From Isoetes taiwanensis (lineage: Eukaryota > Streptophyta > Lycopodiopsida > Isoetales > Isoetaceae), in contig JAJEKV010000006.1 in the NCBI GenBank assembly GCA_021234155.1, positions 62,001 to 126,000 on the forward strand: a stretch of 64,000 bases of DNA, read 5' to 3'. Positions 1 to 12,600 of this stretch are shown here, piece by piece; position 1 is the first letter of the stretch; every line of letters starts with the position of its first letter. The position numbers and the translations under genes are program-made. The notes below the pieces were generated by a model. It saw only the letters and a program-made list of their open reading frames with translations. It ran no database searches and was not told the origin of the DNA.

Positions 1-3000
1 GGTAAAATCCAGCAACAAACTCCGGTGTTGGTTGCCGAGAATCAGAATGCAGCGTTTGGGCAAGATCAGAAGGAAAATGATCTGATCTTGCATTTTATTT
101 GTCAGCCCCACCTGTCATTTGAAGAGCTTGTAGAAAAGGAACAGGGAGATAGTAAAATGGCACAAGTTTTCAATCTCAGGCAAGCTCAAACAAGAGGGGT
201 GGCTATTTTTGGGAGGAAGGCGCGGAAGGGAGGGCAGAATCCGAGGTGCAGAAGCCATAGCCAAGTCTCCGCTGAGAGGTGGATGACCGAGCATTCTGGC
301 GGCCGGTTTTAGCGATCATCGGCATATGCGGTATATGCCAAAGATATACTTGAATATGCCCACATACCCACATAAACGAGGGTTTGCCCCCCTAGGGGCA
401 ACCCAAAAATGCCTATTGTTATTAAATATCATAAGGTTGTAGTTCAATCGTCAGATCTTGCATATAGTTGCTTGAGTGTTTATATTATTATGTGCCACAT
501 AGACTTGTTTCAATTCTAGATTATAGAAGTGATTTCCTTGCATAACATCAAATTGTTCTATGTCAAATGTAGCCAACAGTACATGATTTGAAGACAACAA
601 GCCATAAATGTAGTAAGCTTCTTGTTCTTCTTCTTGGATTTCTGATTGTGTGACCTTTGAGAATGGATCATCTCCTTCTTTGATAAGTTCTCATGACTAT
701 GATCGATTCCCTTTACCTTGGTCCTCGAAACATGTTCCTTATTACTTCCAACCTTGCTCGTCAATTGTATGCGCTTGATATAAAATATACAAATTCTTAT
801 TCTCAGGATCACCAAATAATTTAACCTTTCCCGCATTCTTTAACACTCTTCTTGTTTTCTAAATTACTATTATGTCTTTGTATGATTTAAAAGTCTATGT
901 TCCAAGCTTACGATATCCGTTCAAATTTCCCTATGTCTTTTAACCTCATATCATTTGGAACCCTATGCTTTAACATCCTCATAGATCTTAGAATTGTTAG
1001 TTCTTACGTTCTTTGCCAACATCATGCCACTATTGGGGCATTACAAACACTCATGCCCTAATATCGACAGAGAACCTCTTGAGCATCGCCCGTCAGCTAG
1101 GGTCCTCTCGGTGCTTGCCTTGCGTTCGATAATTCTTCCCAAATACCCGCCTGATATAACTTGGGCACTTATGTTCCTACTACCCCAGATTGTATTGATG
1201 TTCATGCCTTATATGTTTTAAATACGACGTCATCTAACCCATTGGGATCAACTCTGCTTGATCTAAGCATGGATCATGTTGGATTTCTAGCCTTCGGTGT
1301 CTATGCAAGACACATTTGAGTCTCTCGTGGGTAATTGCTATTCGCCACCCAGATGGGAAATGTACTATAGTACCATTCGACCCCATCATCTTGAGCTTTA
1401 CTATGTTGTCCATTGCCATTGCTTTTAAATGCCAAGTACAATATCCTACTTTGGTGATCATCAAATTCTGGTCATCTGCACATTCCACATCGACTCCAGA
1501 CTTTCCTCGGTAACTTTGGAGTTCACTTGCCTTTTGATTCCTGTGTCGTTGCATAGATTACCCCACAAATTGGCATCGTACGTCTATATGGTACGTATGT
1601 AGTAAACCCGTATCCTCATACCACAAAAAAAAATGTTAGAGCTTTGCTCTGACCTAGTTAACACGTAACCTTGCTAGTTTCCTAGGCCAAAAACGGTTAG
1701 TAATCACCTTCAGAAGTTTCTCTAACGGATCTTTCAACTAAATATCCCTTGCGTTTCCTCTAGCAACATCGCCTTCTCATAGTTAACTTCGTATTTTCTC
1801 AGCTTATCATACCAACTTCTACATTTGATTGCTTTCAGATGTTTTTCTCTTTGGATCCACTATTGAAAGTATGGGGCCCTTGGATCGTCTATGTCTCATA
1901 ACATAAGCCCCTATGTTCGAACCTTCTTTAGCAACTGCCATAGCGTTATCCAATTCTTTATCTTTTTAATGTTCTTAAAGTCGTAATCTATAGGAGGTGT
2001 GTACCTCAGGACCAGGATCCTCGTACCCCTACTTCGCGATCTAGCATTGCTTCCTCGTGAGTAAAGTAATGTTCAAAATATATGGACTACTAGTCTATAT
2101 AATCTCACCCCATCTTCTCTATACACCTCATCTTGATTCTTATTGGGACTTGGAATTGTTATGTATTGCCCTCTCGTCGGTTTATCCCTAAATGTATAAT
2201 TGGCAAAGTCACCTTCCTTCTTTTCTTCCATTATTAGAAGGCATATTCTATACATCCTGCTATTTCCACACCCAATTGATATTTTCAGCTTATAATGCTG
2301 ATTTAATTCAATGGTCTCGAGAACCTTTGGGTAGTTAACTTGCCATTATCTGTATGCTAGAGTTACTCTGGCTATTGACTTAAACTTTTCACATGTCCAT
2401 TAGTACGTTGTGCCTATCAAAGATAGTCGACTCCAAACAATTGAGATAACTTAACTGCTTATCTCGTCACAGTCAGACCTAATCCAATGTCTTTATACAT
2501 TATTCATATCGTTATGCTTATTCCTTAAACCTTGTCAAGTAACATTCTATTCGTCTTGCACGAATATCCTACTATTTTCTTATGGCATAAAACCCATGTC
2601 ACGATTAGCCATCCTTGATATCATCACTAATGTAGTATTTGATACTACTTTCCAACATTCGCGACCCCTACCTTGGTATTATGTAGTATAGTAATATGTG
2701 TGAACCATTCCTAAGTCCAAAGTCATCTATGATTGTTAGACATCGCCACATAGTTATGTTCATCGTTGCCGGCCATATCGTAAAATCCTCAGGACACATA
2801 AGTATAATACATATGTTTCTTCAATATAAGCTTGTCGGTGTCCTTTAATCATAATCCACTCCTTATGATGCTCTAGTGGATGATATTATCCACTAGGAAT
2901 TCAACCTCTTATTGCTTTGAACACATTGTCTCAATTCGTTTAGCTTGTCCCATGTACATCTTATGGTTTTAACACTGCACTTCGCGGAGTCTATGACTAA

Positions 3001-4960
3001 CACATGCAACTTTACTCCGACCGTCCCACCAAGCTCTAGTCACAAAATCAACGAGAGACGCAACCCTAAATTCCTAGTGACTGTGTTCAACGTCTAGTAT
3101 AAGAACTATTCTCTTCCGGTACATCATGCAGATGTGAACTCAAAGTTCTATTATACACCCTCTATCTTTGTGTTAAACTTCGAGACTAAATGGTCCTAGT
3201 AGACATTTACCAACGAGGAGCTACTCCTCTACATGCAAACCACTGTATCAAGTCCAGACCACATTCTCCTTGGAGAGATGTTCTTTGGGCACCTACCTTG
3301 TTATACTCCACACGTTGGGCTACTCAAAGTGTCCATTCAACTTTCCTTTATTTGAAATGTTGTTTTACAACAACTTTCAAGCTCCCCTTGTATCACACTT
3401 GTCATGTGTATACATTACTACATTCTCCGCTATTGTTCGATCTTCTATTCGGTGCCCCTTTGCTCATAGAGGAGACACGATGCGTTCCATTCCCTTAACT
3501 TGTACCATGCATGATGGGCATGCATTTGCCCAACCTCGTTAAGCGTATCCACGTGACTACATTCTCGTCTTACTCATGCATACCCTTGCATCTTTATTGC
3601 ATGCCTTAGGAACGTCAACCTCCCTACGAAACACAACGTATGCGTAATTTTATAATCTGTAGTTTATGGATCTGCGTCGTTATATGCCATTCGTTTTCTA
3701 GCTTATATAGCATAAACATTCTATACCTTGACCACCGTTGTCGAAACCTACACTTCTAAAGTGATCTCCCTTTCATAAGCTAGATATTTCTAATCCAGTT
3801 TCCACATTAGTATAGTACCTCTCTAACGTGTTCTATGGCAGATAATCGTACACCACGCCTCCCTCAACTACATGGTGCTATACCCCTTATCTTTCTACGT
3901 TGAATGGCAATATATATGCCAGATGATAAATCAATCCTCGTAATTATTAAATATACCTTTATGGGTCGCTTAACTTCCAGTGGTACGGCTTTAAGCTCTG
4001 TCTTTAAGCTCTGTCTTGAACAGACAACTTGCCAAGCAACGCAAAGCACTGGAAAAAAATGGCATCTAGTCAGGTTCAGGGGTATGTTTTGCCTCTTATC
4101 AGATCCAAGCTTCATGACATTGGAAGCAGTTTCATTGGTTGGAAACACCAAAAGCTTTATATCCATGACATGCTTTTTAATAAAGAGAACAGATTTTTCT
4201 TCGGATTTGATTGAAGGAAGAAAAAGATTTTTCCCAGGTTTTTCCTACCGCTGGCTAAGCTGATGATGCCATTGCTGTGGTTATGATGCTACACACAGGA
4301 ACAGATGCAAGTTATATTGTAATCAATGAAGTTGGAAACATGAATTCACTGTTTGCCTGAGTTCCCATGATAAAATCCCCAACAAGAAAATCTGGAGGCT
4401 TGTCAGCCATTGCAGGACCTCTTTGCATCTTCTGGTAATCATTGGCAAATGGATTCAAAGTGCCACTTGCAGGGATCGGGATAAGCAAATGCTAAGAGAA
4501 AACAATAGTCTACCTCAACAAGAACACACTGCTAGCCATAAATATTCAGCTTCCTATATTTGTTTGGTTTGTGGCTTTTAGATATACTCATTCAATTGTT
4601 TAGGGTTGCCTAACCCGAGGTGACATTTAAATCTAACTTCTGCTGTGTACGTGCTTTATGGCTTATATGGAAAATATAAGCCATGTTTTTGAAAAAGGGA
4701 TCATTTACTTATCCTTCTCAATCTGTTGTTCATTTGTGCATTAAGCTTGATTTGCACCAGCTTTTATTAATTGTCAAATGACACAGTTACACTATTTAAG
4801 CACTGAAACATTTAAGTCTAACTTTAAGCTTTGAACAATATGGTGTGTTTGGACATGAAGTTTTTCAGTAAATGTATCTATGTCCTTTAAGTGGCTTGCA
4901 TGTCATTAAGGCAGTACCATATGCATGTAGATATCACTGATACAATTTTGAAAGCCTAAG
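1..4960. other. Intergenic DNA, no recognised gene
   Basis: I recognise no gene here. Open frames are short on both strands (for example 25-312 + and 1234-1554 -) and match no family I know. The stretch is AT-rich and stop-dense, as expected of old decayed repeats. One recognisable item is a block at about 370-410 containing the palindrome-like CCCCCTAGGGGCAACCC, which recurs near 9140-9175 and resembles sequence inside the Ty3/gypsy LTRs of this window. Confidence 0.5.
372..412. repeat. Dispersed repeat block, copy 1 (LTR-like)
   Basis: The sequence around ATAAACGAGGGTTTGCCCC followed by CTAGGGGCAACCCAAAAA is nearly identical to 9140-9178. The core CCCCTAGGGG is self-complementary. The chromovirus LTRs in this window contain a related block (for example GCGCCTAGGGGGC near 38700 and GTTGCCCCCTAGG near 21390). 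I infer an old LTR fragment of a related family; no TSD or partner LTR was found. Confidence 0.45.
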
Positions 4961-5350
4961 GTTGATCTCTATCAAGTTGCAAATCCTTTAAGCATGGAGG
5001 CAGCATTGGCATTATTGGATTCAATAGATTGTAAAGGTAGGTAAATTGCTGTTTTGGGGGATATGTTGGAGCGTGGGACATTTAATGAAGAGGCACATGC
5101 GAAAGTCCTTCAACTTTGTGTAGAACTGCATTTTGAAATTATTGCAATTTTTGGTCTGGCCTTTGTAAAGGCAATGTAGACTCTAAACAAGGCATCAATG
5201 CAACGCACTCAGAAATCTTACAAGGATTCGCTTCTGCTTGCCAATCAACTAGTGAAGGAGCTAAGCCATGGTGACATTGTTGTTATCCAAGGTAGCAGGG
5301 GATCTCATATGGAGTTCATATCACATGCGTGGGCATTACATTTTGGGCCG
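4961..5350 (+). pseudogene. murF-like ligase fragment (decayed)
   Basis: The plus strand reads ...VANPLSMEAALALLDSID..., then IAVLGDMLERG, EEAHAKVLQLC, IIAIFGLAFVKAM, and after a stop LLANQLVKELSHGDIVVIQGSRGSHMEF. These match the order of the C-terminal part of MurF (UDP-MurNAc-tripeptide:D-Ala-D-Ala ligase): the NANP-S-M motif, the V-L-G-D-M-L-E-L-G motif and the terminal G-D-I-V-L-V-K-G-S-R-G motif. MurF makes the UDP-MurNAc-pentapeptide for plastid peptidoglycan in plants that keep this pathway. In-frame stops (near 5042 and 5176) and the missing N-terminal domains show a pseudogene or retained exons of a broken copy. The assignment is from motifs only; MurC and MurE fit less well because they lack the GSRG ending. 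Confidence 0.6.
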
Positions 5351-8300
5351 TAAGAATGGTGACAATTAGGAAAATGGTTTTGTGTATGGTTTGAATTGAT
5401 TGTGAAAACATGATTTTGAACTATGATTTAAGCCACTTCACCCTCCCGCCATAGAGGGCAACCCTCCATGCGCAGCACCTTGTTTTTTTTAGCGCAACAG
5501 CCCAACCCTGTATGTCACTTTATCTTGAAGCCTCGCCTATCCACGTGTCTTAAAATTCAACGTGGACATTCGCCTACCCATTAGATTATGATCTAAGGAA
5601 AGGGACGGTTGAGAAAAATACCAAACCCTGCCCGTTGGGGAACGTCGCCATAATTGCGAAACCCCGAAATGCCTGTTCTTACGTCCAATTCCATAGCTAT
5701 GGCCGACGAAGTTAAGCTTTCATATCTCAGATTGAATCCTAGGACGCTGGAGCCTCCCAGCCGGAGTGCATGCATTGTAAGCGCTGCATGTCAAGGGGCT
5801 TTTCCATATAAATGTACTCCTCGAGCTTTTTGATGCCTCAAATGAGCAAGCAGAGGTGACGATAGAGATCTTTCCAGATAAGTGGTGATTGCTGCCTTCG
5901 CGGATTCCACAACTCATTCCAACTTCAAGAAGATATGTCGCTTGTTATTTCTCTTGATATTTGAGCATGTTTGTCTATCAGAGCATTTATTTATCTTTGC
6001 TAAACTCTTTTGTTTTTTATCTGTGCATGTTTGAGACTTATTACTAGGCCTATAGCCATCTTTGAACTGTTCTGCAATGTTTTTCCACCTTCAACCGTCT
6101 TTTTTTTGTTCATAACAAATCTTGGCCTCTAAAATTTTTATGCCATCGGCTTGGCCTTCAAAAAAGGCTACCATGTGCGTGCAAAGGGTCACCGAAAACC
6201 CCATTGTATACGCCTTAGAAATCTTCCGAAAACTTCTATTTTAGCCACATATTGAACTAGAGTCACCTAAAAAAAAGCCCCCTAGGTAAGAGTATATGTA
6301 TGGTTCAAGCTCAAAAAAAACCCTTTTGGGTCACTCACTTAAATTGTACGAGTATAACTATGTGAACCCCCCTTGCTGATTGATTTGATTGATTGGAGAC
6401 ATGACTAGCTCCACTTTAGATAACCATATGTCTGATCACAATGCAAAATTGAATTGTACTATAGCGCCAATAGATATTGACTCGGACAAATTTAAAATGG
6501 TGGAGAAATACTTCAAGATAACATTTTAGCCTCTGGAGTATGGAAAATGATATACTTTTTTAGGGCAAATGTGAGATCTATTATGATCTATGTGTAATCT
6601 GTTTGTTCCTATAAAGAGTAACTGCAAATATGGAAAGAATATACATGTATGAGAGCGCAGTTGGTCCTTCCGAGAAGGACATGGAACTGATGCCAAATAA
6701 AATCCTTTTTTGGTGTGGTTAGTACTATCATTTTGTTTCTTTGACTTACAGACTCTTCATGCATTGTAGAGGGGGCCATTTCTTTAACAGGATTGGATTT
6801 CAGATTATTTATTTTCTCAATTTGTCTTTGTCCAAGTTAAAAGCTCGTAAACGTTTGTAGAAAGTAAAAGGATCATGAGAAAGGGCCTGTTTCAAGTACA
6901 AAGACAAGGAACTTGGTAAGTTGTTTATCAACAAGATTGATACCAGGAATAATGGAAGATCCAGTGTTCGGGTATCTGGTAAGTGACCATAATAGAATAT
7001 TTTTATTGGCGAAATATTGTAAGTTCATCCATCATACTTTAATAGTTGGGGTTTTGACACTAGACATGTGATATCAACATTATGTTTGCGCTTTGGCAGG
7101 GGACTGTATTGTATCGATGGGGATGCAAGGCAGCACAATGTAATTTTAAAGTGGTAGGCCAGCCAGAGGGAGTCTTGACGTAATGTAGTATCTCTTGGGG
7201 AGAAGATTTTAGAGCTTGAGAAAGTGGAGAATCTAATATTTGCAAAATGTTTGCCTTAAACCATATGGAGATCATATCATTTATTATTCGACGCCGCAGG
7301 ATGTAAGCGAGTATGAGAAGCAAAATGTGGGAATCCAGACTTCAAGGAAAATACACTCTGGTGGAAAAAAGACTTCACATGGAAATCAGATGTTAAAGAT
7401 CATCGTGTTTCTTGAAGCTCTTTGGTCATGAAATAGCATTCTTAAGTACACGAGTATGTGTTTGCAACCCAAAGCAAGTAGATGTTGAACTGAAGAACGA
7501 ACGTTTTTAAGTTTTTCTTTTTTTTTTTCATGTTGGCCGTGCAGGTGAAATTGCAATTCTTTGGTATGAGGAAGCTTGACATGAAGCTCTCAATAAGTTT
7601 GGATGAAGTTCAATAGCTGGTAGCATCTTTAGGTTGTTGGCCGCTCAAATTTTGGCTGGCTTTTTCATGTTCTGTCCTACCATGTTCGGAAAAATCTTGT
7701 GTAAAATCTTGCTGGATAAATGACATATATATTTTCCATAAATTGCGTACTTTTGTGTCCTCTAAATGTTCTTTGTTATTTATCCCTCCACAAATCACTA
7801 TCACCTTTTAAAGAACATCACAATCACAATGGTTGGATTGGTTGTATGTATGTGAACCATTAACCTTAATTATTTCTACTAATCTTAAAGCTAAGATATT
7901 CGTCTCTAAAGGACATGCAACAACATTTCACAAATGTGCGATGCTGCAAATTAATTCAAAAGAACCAATCTAGAACATATTTACCAACACGCGATGGACG
8001 TTACACCAACAGCGTAAATGTTCCAAGTTCGACGAGTTAGCAACGTCTTTGATGTTCAAAGTGTGATGTAGTAGCAATGAGCTTGCAACATAAAACTGAT
8101 GTGTGATGTACATTACCCTCCCCCCCTTTTTTTTATTGAAGGCTTATATATCTATTAAGGTTGTAAAAAAGTACATAGCAACATATGTATCTACATATGT
8201 GTACAAAGGGATGGTTCAGAACCCTTTAGATATGCAGTGCAGTTCAGAAAACAGGCTTGAAAAGCCTTAAGAAAAATCCTCAAACAGTTATATAACAAGT

Positions 8301-8480
8301 ATTCATGTTGTCAAGAGAGAAATTCTCGATTCTTGATGAAAATTTTCACTTCTTGGGCTCCTCGGAATGGTTTTTCCTGCCCATCCCTTTGGTGACTATT
8401 ATGAATAAACAGAAAGGGCAGTCATAGAGATGAGCCTTCCCGAGATTAAATCTTTTCTTTTTGTCTTTGGCACAGCAAAG
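5351..8480. other. Intergenic DNA, no recognised gene
   Basis: I see no supportable gene. A short reading frame starting at ATG 5698 (MADEVKLSYLRLNPRT...) looks protein-like for about 30 codons but then breaks and matches nothing certain. The rest is AT-rich with homopolymer runs. Confidence 0.5.
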
Positions 8481-8491
8481 AAATTGTCTTT

Positions 8492-9066
8492 TCACATCAT
8501 ATTGGTGTTGCAGGTACAATCACATTGGCATCTATTTCCTTGCGGGGATCTAACTTCGACCCCAAATTGAGGGAGCCATAAAGTATTCAAATGCAAATTC
8601 ATCCTTTTCCACTTGAGCTTTTTGAACATAATCAGGATGTTTCCTGCAAAATCACATAAGTAAGTTAGTAAGCGTAGAGTGTGCTTATATTTGATTTCTA
8701 TATATCTCATATAAATCCAGTTAATATCATGTTTAGTCTGCATAATGATGGTCTTGGGCCAAACAATCTTCTGATTGAAAATAAGGGAATTTCTCCCCTT
8801 CCAAATCCTCCATAAAAGGATATAAGTTCTCCAATCCAAGGGATTGTCAGGAAGGAAGAAATCAAAAGAAGACAGAGCAATGAAATCAGGAAAATTAAAC
8901 TCAGTCTCAGCAAGCTCTAGCACCCGCTCAACCCCATGGACATTTTCTGAAAAGATGTTCTTCATCTTCTTGGTCCTGCAGACATCTAGGGCAAATATTA
9001 GTATTGGAAATGCCTATCCTCCCATCTCATCTTGACCCACAAGGTAGGTGACCGCCAGTTTACAGG
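8492..9066 (-). pseudogene. LINE-type retrotransposon 3' fragment (zf-RVT region)
   Basis: Reading the minus strand from about 9066 gives NICPRCLQDQEDEEHLFRKCPWG. This is the C-x2-C...EH-L-F-x2-C-P zinc-binding module (zf-RVT) that follows the reverse transcriptase in plant LINEs. In another frame it is followed by ILLWRIWKGRNSLIFNQK, the typical W-R-I-W-K-x-R-N segment that comes next in these proteins. A stop right after KCPWG and the frame change show decay. The upstream endonuclease and RT domains are absent, so this looks like a 5'-truncated LINE insertion or a remnant of one. I found no clear poly(A) tail or target duplication. Confidence 0.65.
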
Positions 9067-9139
9067 GAACAATGGATTTGGAGCACTCATCAACATATCT
9101 TAAGTATATTCCAGCATATACCTAAAATATGCCACAAAC

Positions 9140-9178
9140 CAATATAAACGAGGGTTTGCCCCCTAGGGGCAACCCAAA
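9140..9178. repeat. Dispersed repeat block, copy 2 (LTR-like)
   Basis: Nearly identical to 372-412: ATAAACGAGGGTTTGCCCC followed by CTAGGGGCAACCCAAAAA. The flanks share only loosely similar ATATGCC and ATATTCC runs. It lies directly upstream of the foldback element and about 500 bp before the LCYB start codon. Confidence 0.45.
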
Positions 9179-9221
9179 AAGGTTATGGTCCTAATAGTGT
9201 GGTGTCGTGCTAGTACGTTAT

Positions 9222-9356
9222 GTAGAATGGCATGGGGAAAGCCATTCTTGCTGCCCCATGACCCGCACGTCGTTAGGGGGCGTCGTGTAGGCACGACCCG
9301 ATTCTGACCCACTGTGTCATGGGGCAGCAAGAATGGCTGACCCCATGCCATTCTAC
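9222..9356. repeat. Foldback element with 41-bp arms (MITE or hairpin RNA source)
   Basis: The left arm at 9222-9262 (GTAGAATGGCATGGGG ... TGCCCCATGAC) is the reverse complement of the right arm at 9316-9356 (GTCATGGGGCAGC ... CATGCCATTCTAC). The only mispairing is inside a 3-nt step (AAA opposite TGA). The loop is 53 nt. A second, wider inverted pair, CGTCAAGGCAA (9359-9369) and TTGCCTTGACG (9458-9468), lies just downstream. A transcript would form a 41-bp stem of the size of a young miRNA precursor or siRNA-producing MITE. It ends about 300 bp before the LCYB ATG. Confidence 0.7.
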
Positions 9357-9479
9357 TACGTCAAGGCAATTCTTAACCCGATTCTACATGTTTTGTGAGG
9401 CCATTTTCCATTCTGAGCAAGAATGGTTCAAAGATCTTGCAAGAACGCACTCCTACTTGCCTTGACGCAGGACAATACC

Positions 9480-9661
9480 ATCAACATATGTGCCATATAC
9501 GCTAGAATTCAATGGTTACAATTAAAAGGAAGGACCAAGAGATAAGGATAGGCAAAGAACAAAAACTAAATCCATATTATTCACGTTTTATTTACCCCAC
9601 ACGCACACCCACACCTACAAAACCATGTAGCACTCCATAGCCACATTGTCCGAGCTCCGCC
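9480..9661 (+). promoter_or_regulatory. Probable LCYB promoter-proximal region and 5' UTR
   Basis: The 180 bp before the LCYB ATG contain an I-box-like GATAAGGATA at 9541-9550, a motif common in light-regulated plant promoters, and an AT-rich stretch near 9568-9590. The last 60 bp are C-rich (CACACCCACACC), typical of a plant leader. The transcription start is not determinable from sequence. Confidence 0.3.
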
Positions 9662-12600
9662 ATGGAGGTACTCCGGCAGGTCGCCCCTATCCGACCCATT
9701 TCTCCTCTCCTCCTCCCCCTTCGTTTTTCTGCTTCATTGGGTCCCTTCCACCCTTCTCCTTCCAGAATTGCTTCCGCTTCTGCTAGCATCCTTGAACTTG
9801 TTCCTTCTCGTAAACTCGAAAGCCTTAATTTTGACCTTCCTATCTTCAATCCATCACGAACTAAGCCCCTCGATTTGGTTGTTGTTGGTGGTGGCCCTGC
9901 TGGTCTCGCTGTTGCTTCTCGTGTCTCTGAAGCTGGCCTTCAAGTTTGTTGTATTGATCCAGCTCCTTTGAGCATTTGGCCTAATAATTATGGCGTTTGG
10001 GTGGATGAATTTGAGGCAATTGATCTGTTGGATTGCTTGGATTATACCTGGAGTAGCGCTGTGGTGTTTATCGACGATGGCACGGAGAAGCAGTTGCATC
10101 GGCCTTATGGCAGAGTGAATAGGAAGCGTTTGAAGTCTAAAATGACTGAGAAGTGCATTGCCAACGGGGTTGAATTTTTGCCTGCAAAGGTTAGTTTTCC
10201 ATTTTTGGCCCAAGCTTTTCCTTGCATTGCATTACAGTCCAGCACAATCAAGGAAGTTACAAATTGTCTCTTTTAAGTTAAGATGCAAAGTTAAGAGTAT
10301 AGTAAACAATACAATTGTACAAAAAACATCACCGTAAAAAATACCGGAGCCATATTATTATAGATCAAGAGAAGATGAAGGTGTACTACTTTCAAGTATT
10401 TTGCTTTGCTATAACAGCAAAACTTACATAGGGTATGATTGCAGACATAGATATGAAGAATCTTAGATCATTGACTTCCATTTAGAGACAATATATTCTT
10501 CAAATTCTCGATTCATTGTTTTGCTATTTAATGCATGAACTGGAATTCTAGTGCAGGTCAAAGATGTAAGTCACGCTGAAGATATGTCTATTGTCACATG
10601 TGAGAATGGGACACGTGTGGAAGCAACTTTGGTACTGGATGCAACTGGCTTTTCCCGATGCCTGGTGCAGTATGATAGGCCATTCAATCCTGGATATCAA
10701 GTTGCATATGGAATCGTAGCAGAGGTAAACTTCTTCAACCCAATAGAGCCAAGAGGGCAAATAAGTGCAGCTTTTTTTAATGTTCTCATCTTTTGTTCAG
10801 GTCGACTCTCATCCTTTTGACTTGGATAAGATGGTGTTTATGGACTGGAGGGATAGTCACTTGCATAATGACCCAGTTTTAATGAAGAACAACAAAGACT
10901 TGCCTACGTTTTTGTATGCAATGCCATTCTCCTCAAATAAAATATTTCTTGGTGCGTATGTCTTTAACTTTCAAATACTGTATATGCAACATAAATAAAC
11001 AGAAGAAACGGAATCTTTAATCAAATAAATATTCAAAGGAGTGTTGTGTGACCATCATCAAAAACCCCAAGTAGTGGAATATTTTTGCTGGACAGACAAA
11101 GTAAAGAATTCAGATCTCATTTGTTAAAGAATGATAATAATCATTGCCGCAAAACAATGTCATGGATTATGAAATTGTACAAATTAGTATAATTTTTCTG
11201 GTGCATTCCTTTGAAATATTGGCGTACTACATTACAGAGGAGACATCTCTAGTTGCCCGACCTGGTGTACCAGTGAAAGAGATTCAAAAAGAATGGAACG
11301 TCGCCTCAAGCATTTGGGTATTAATGTGAAAAGCATTGAGGAGGATGAGTGAGCTTCTAGTCTCATTAGAATCACAATGAGTATTTTTCTTCCTTGCACG
11401 TGTCTTTTTTAAGGATATGCTAAAATAATTACGTTGCATATCTGCTTAGTTTTCTTGACCCTTTTTATTTGACTGGACCCTTATTGCATGCAAAAATAGG
11501 TAGAACACAACCATTGAATGCATAAGCTCTACCGCACTGTCATAGTTATAGGGCAAATTTCTTCTATTCCAATGTAGCAGTGTTTTGGATAGTTGTTGAC
11601 ACTCTTATTCTGTGACAGAGTATGTGTTATTCCAATGGGGGGTGTGCTTCCTATAATTCCACAAAGAATTATAGGGATCGGAGGAACTGCAGGAATGGTC
11701 CATCCTTCAACTGGTAATTTTTTGTGTCGCAAGTAGAGTGCTTTTTTAGAGGTAAAAAAAGTATATGTTTTCTGGCCTCAGATGGGAAATGCATGGCATG
11801 TTTGTAGGTTACATGGTAGCCAGAACCCTTTCTGCAGCTCCACTTTTAGCAGATGCTATTATTCATGGGTTATCCAGATCACAGCATTCATCTACATCAG
11901 TTTTATCAGATGCTGCTGCAAGTCAAATATCTGGTGGTGATATTTCATCACAGGTGTGGGCAGATCTTTGGCCATTAGAAAGAAGACAGCAAAGAGAATT
12001 TTTCTGCTTTGGAATGGATATTCTGCTAAAGGTAAAAGGAATCTCATAAGACTTTTTCACAAACCATGGCAATGTATATTTATGTTGTGTCCATACTGTG
12101 TATCATGTGGCTTTTTAGGACAAACGCTACTTTAACATTTGAGACATTGCATGATGCATCCATCACATGTATAACACTCGGACCTTGCATGCTCACTTTT
12201 GCTTGAGACCTCTGGGTTATTTTGTAGATATATATTGTTACAGGTAAAGCCTTGTGTATCTTTCTCGTCATTAGGATTCAAGAGTCAGGGCTTGCGTCTA
12301 AGCTTGTCAAGAATGCTGCTATTTTGCTGGCAATGTTGGGTACTATCCTCAAGTAAAGTAATTGCTTGATAAAAGGTGATGCAAAGTGCAGGCTTCCATG
12401 CATATCTTCTTTTTCCTTATCTTCAACTAGCTGGCCTGGCTACATTCTTCTTGTTTCTAGTTATATACTTTCTTGTGTGCCTAAACACGGCTCCTTTGCC
12501 ATTTGACCTGATGTGGTAGTGGCTCATATTTCCCAAAAAACCATGCAATTAAAGGACAGGAAATTGCTTGCTGGATTCAAGCTTGGCTATGTATGTGTGC

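Noticed and set aside
1234-1554. Minus-strand 106-codon frame as a possible pararetroviral or retroelement gene
   Set aside because: No recognisable motif; the surrounding 4 kb is stop-dense on both strands.
5698-5890. Possible dUTPase-like or other enzyme exon starting at MADEVKLSYLRLNPRT
   Set aside because: Only about 30 codons are protein-like, the frame breaks soon after, and no catalytic motif of dUTPase is present.
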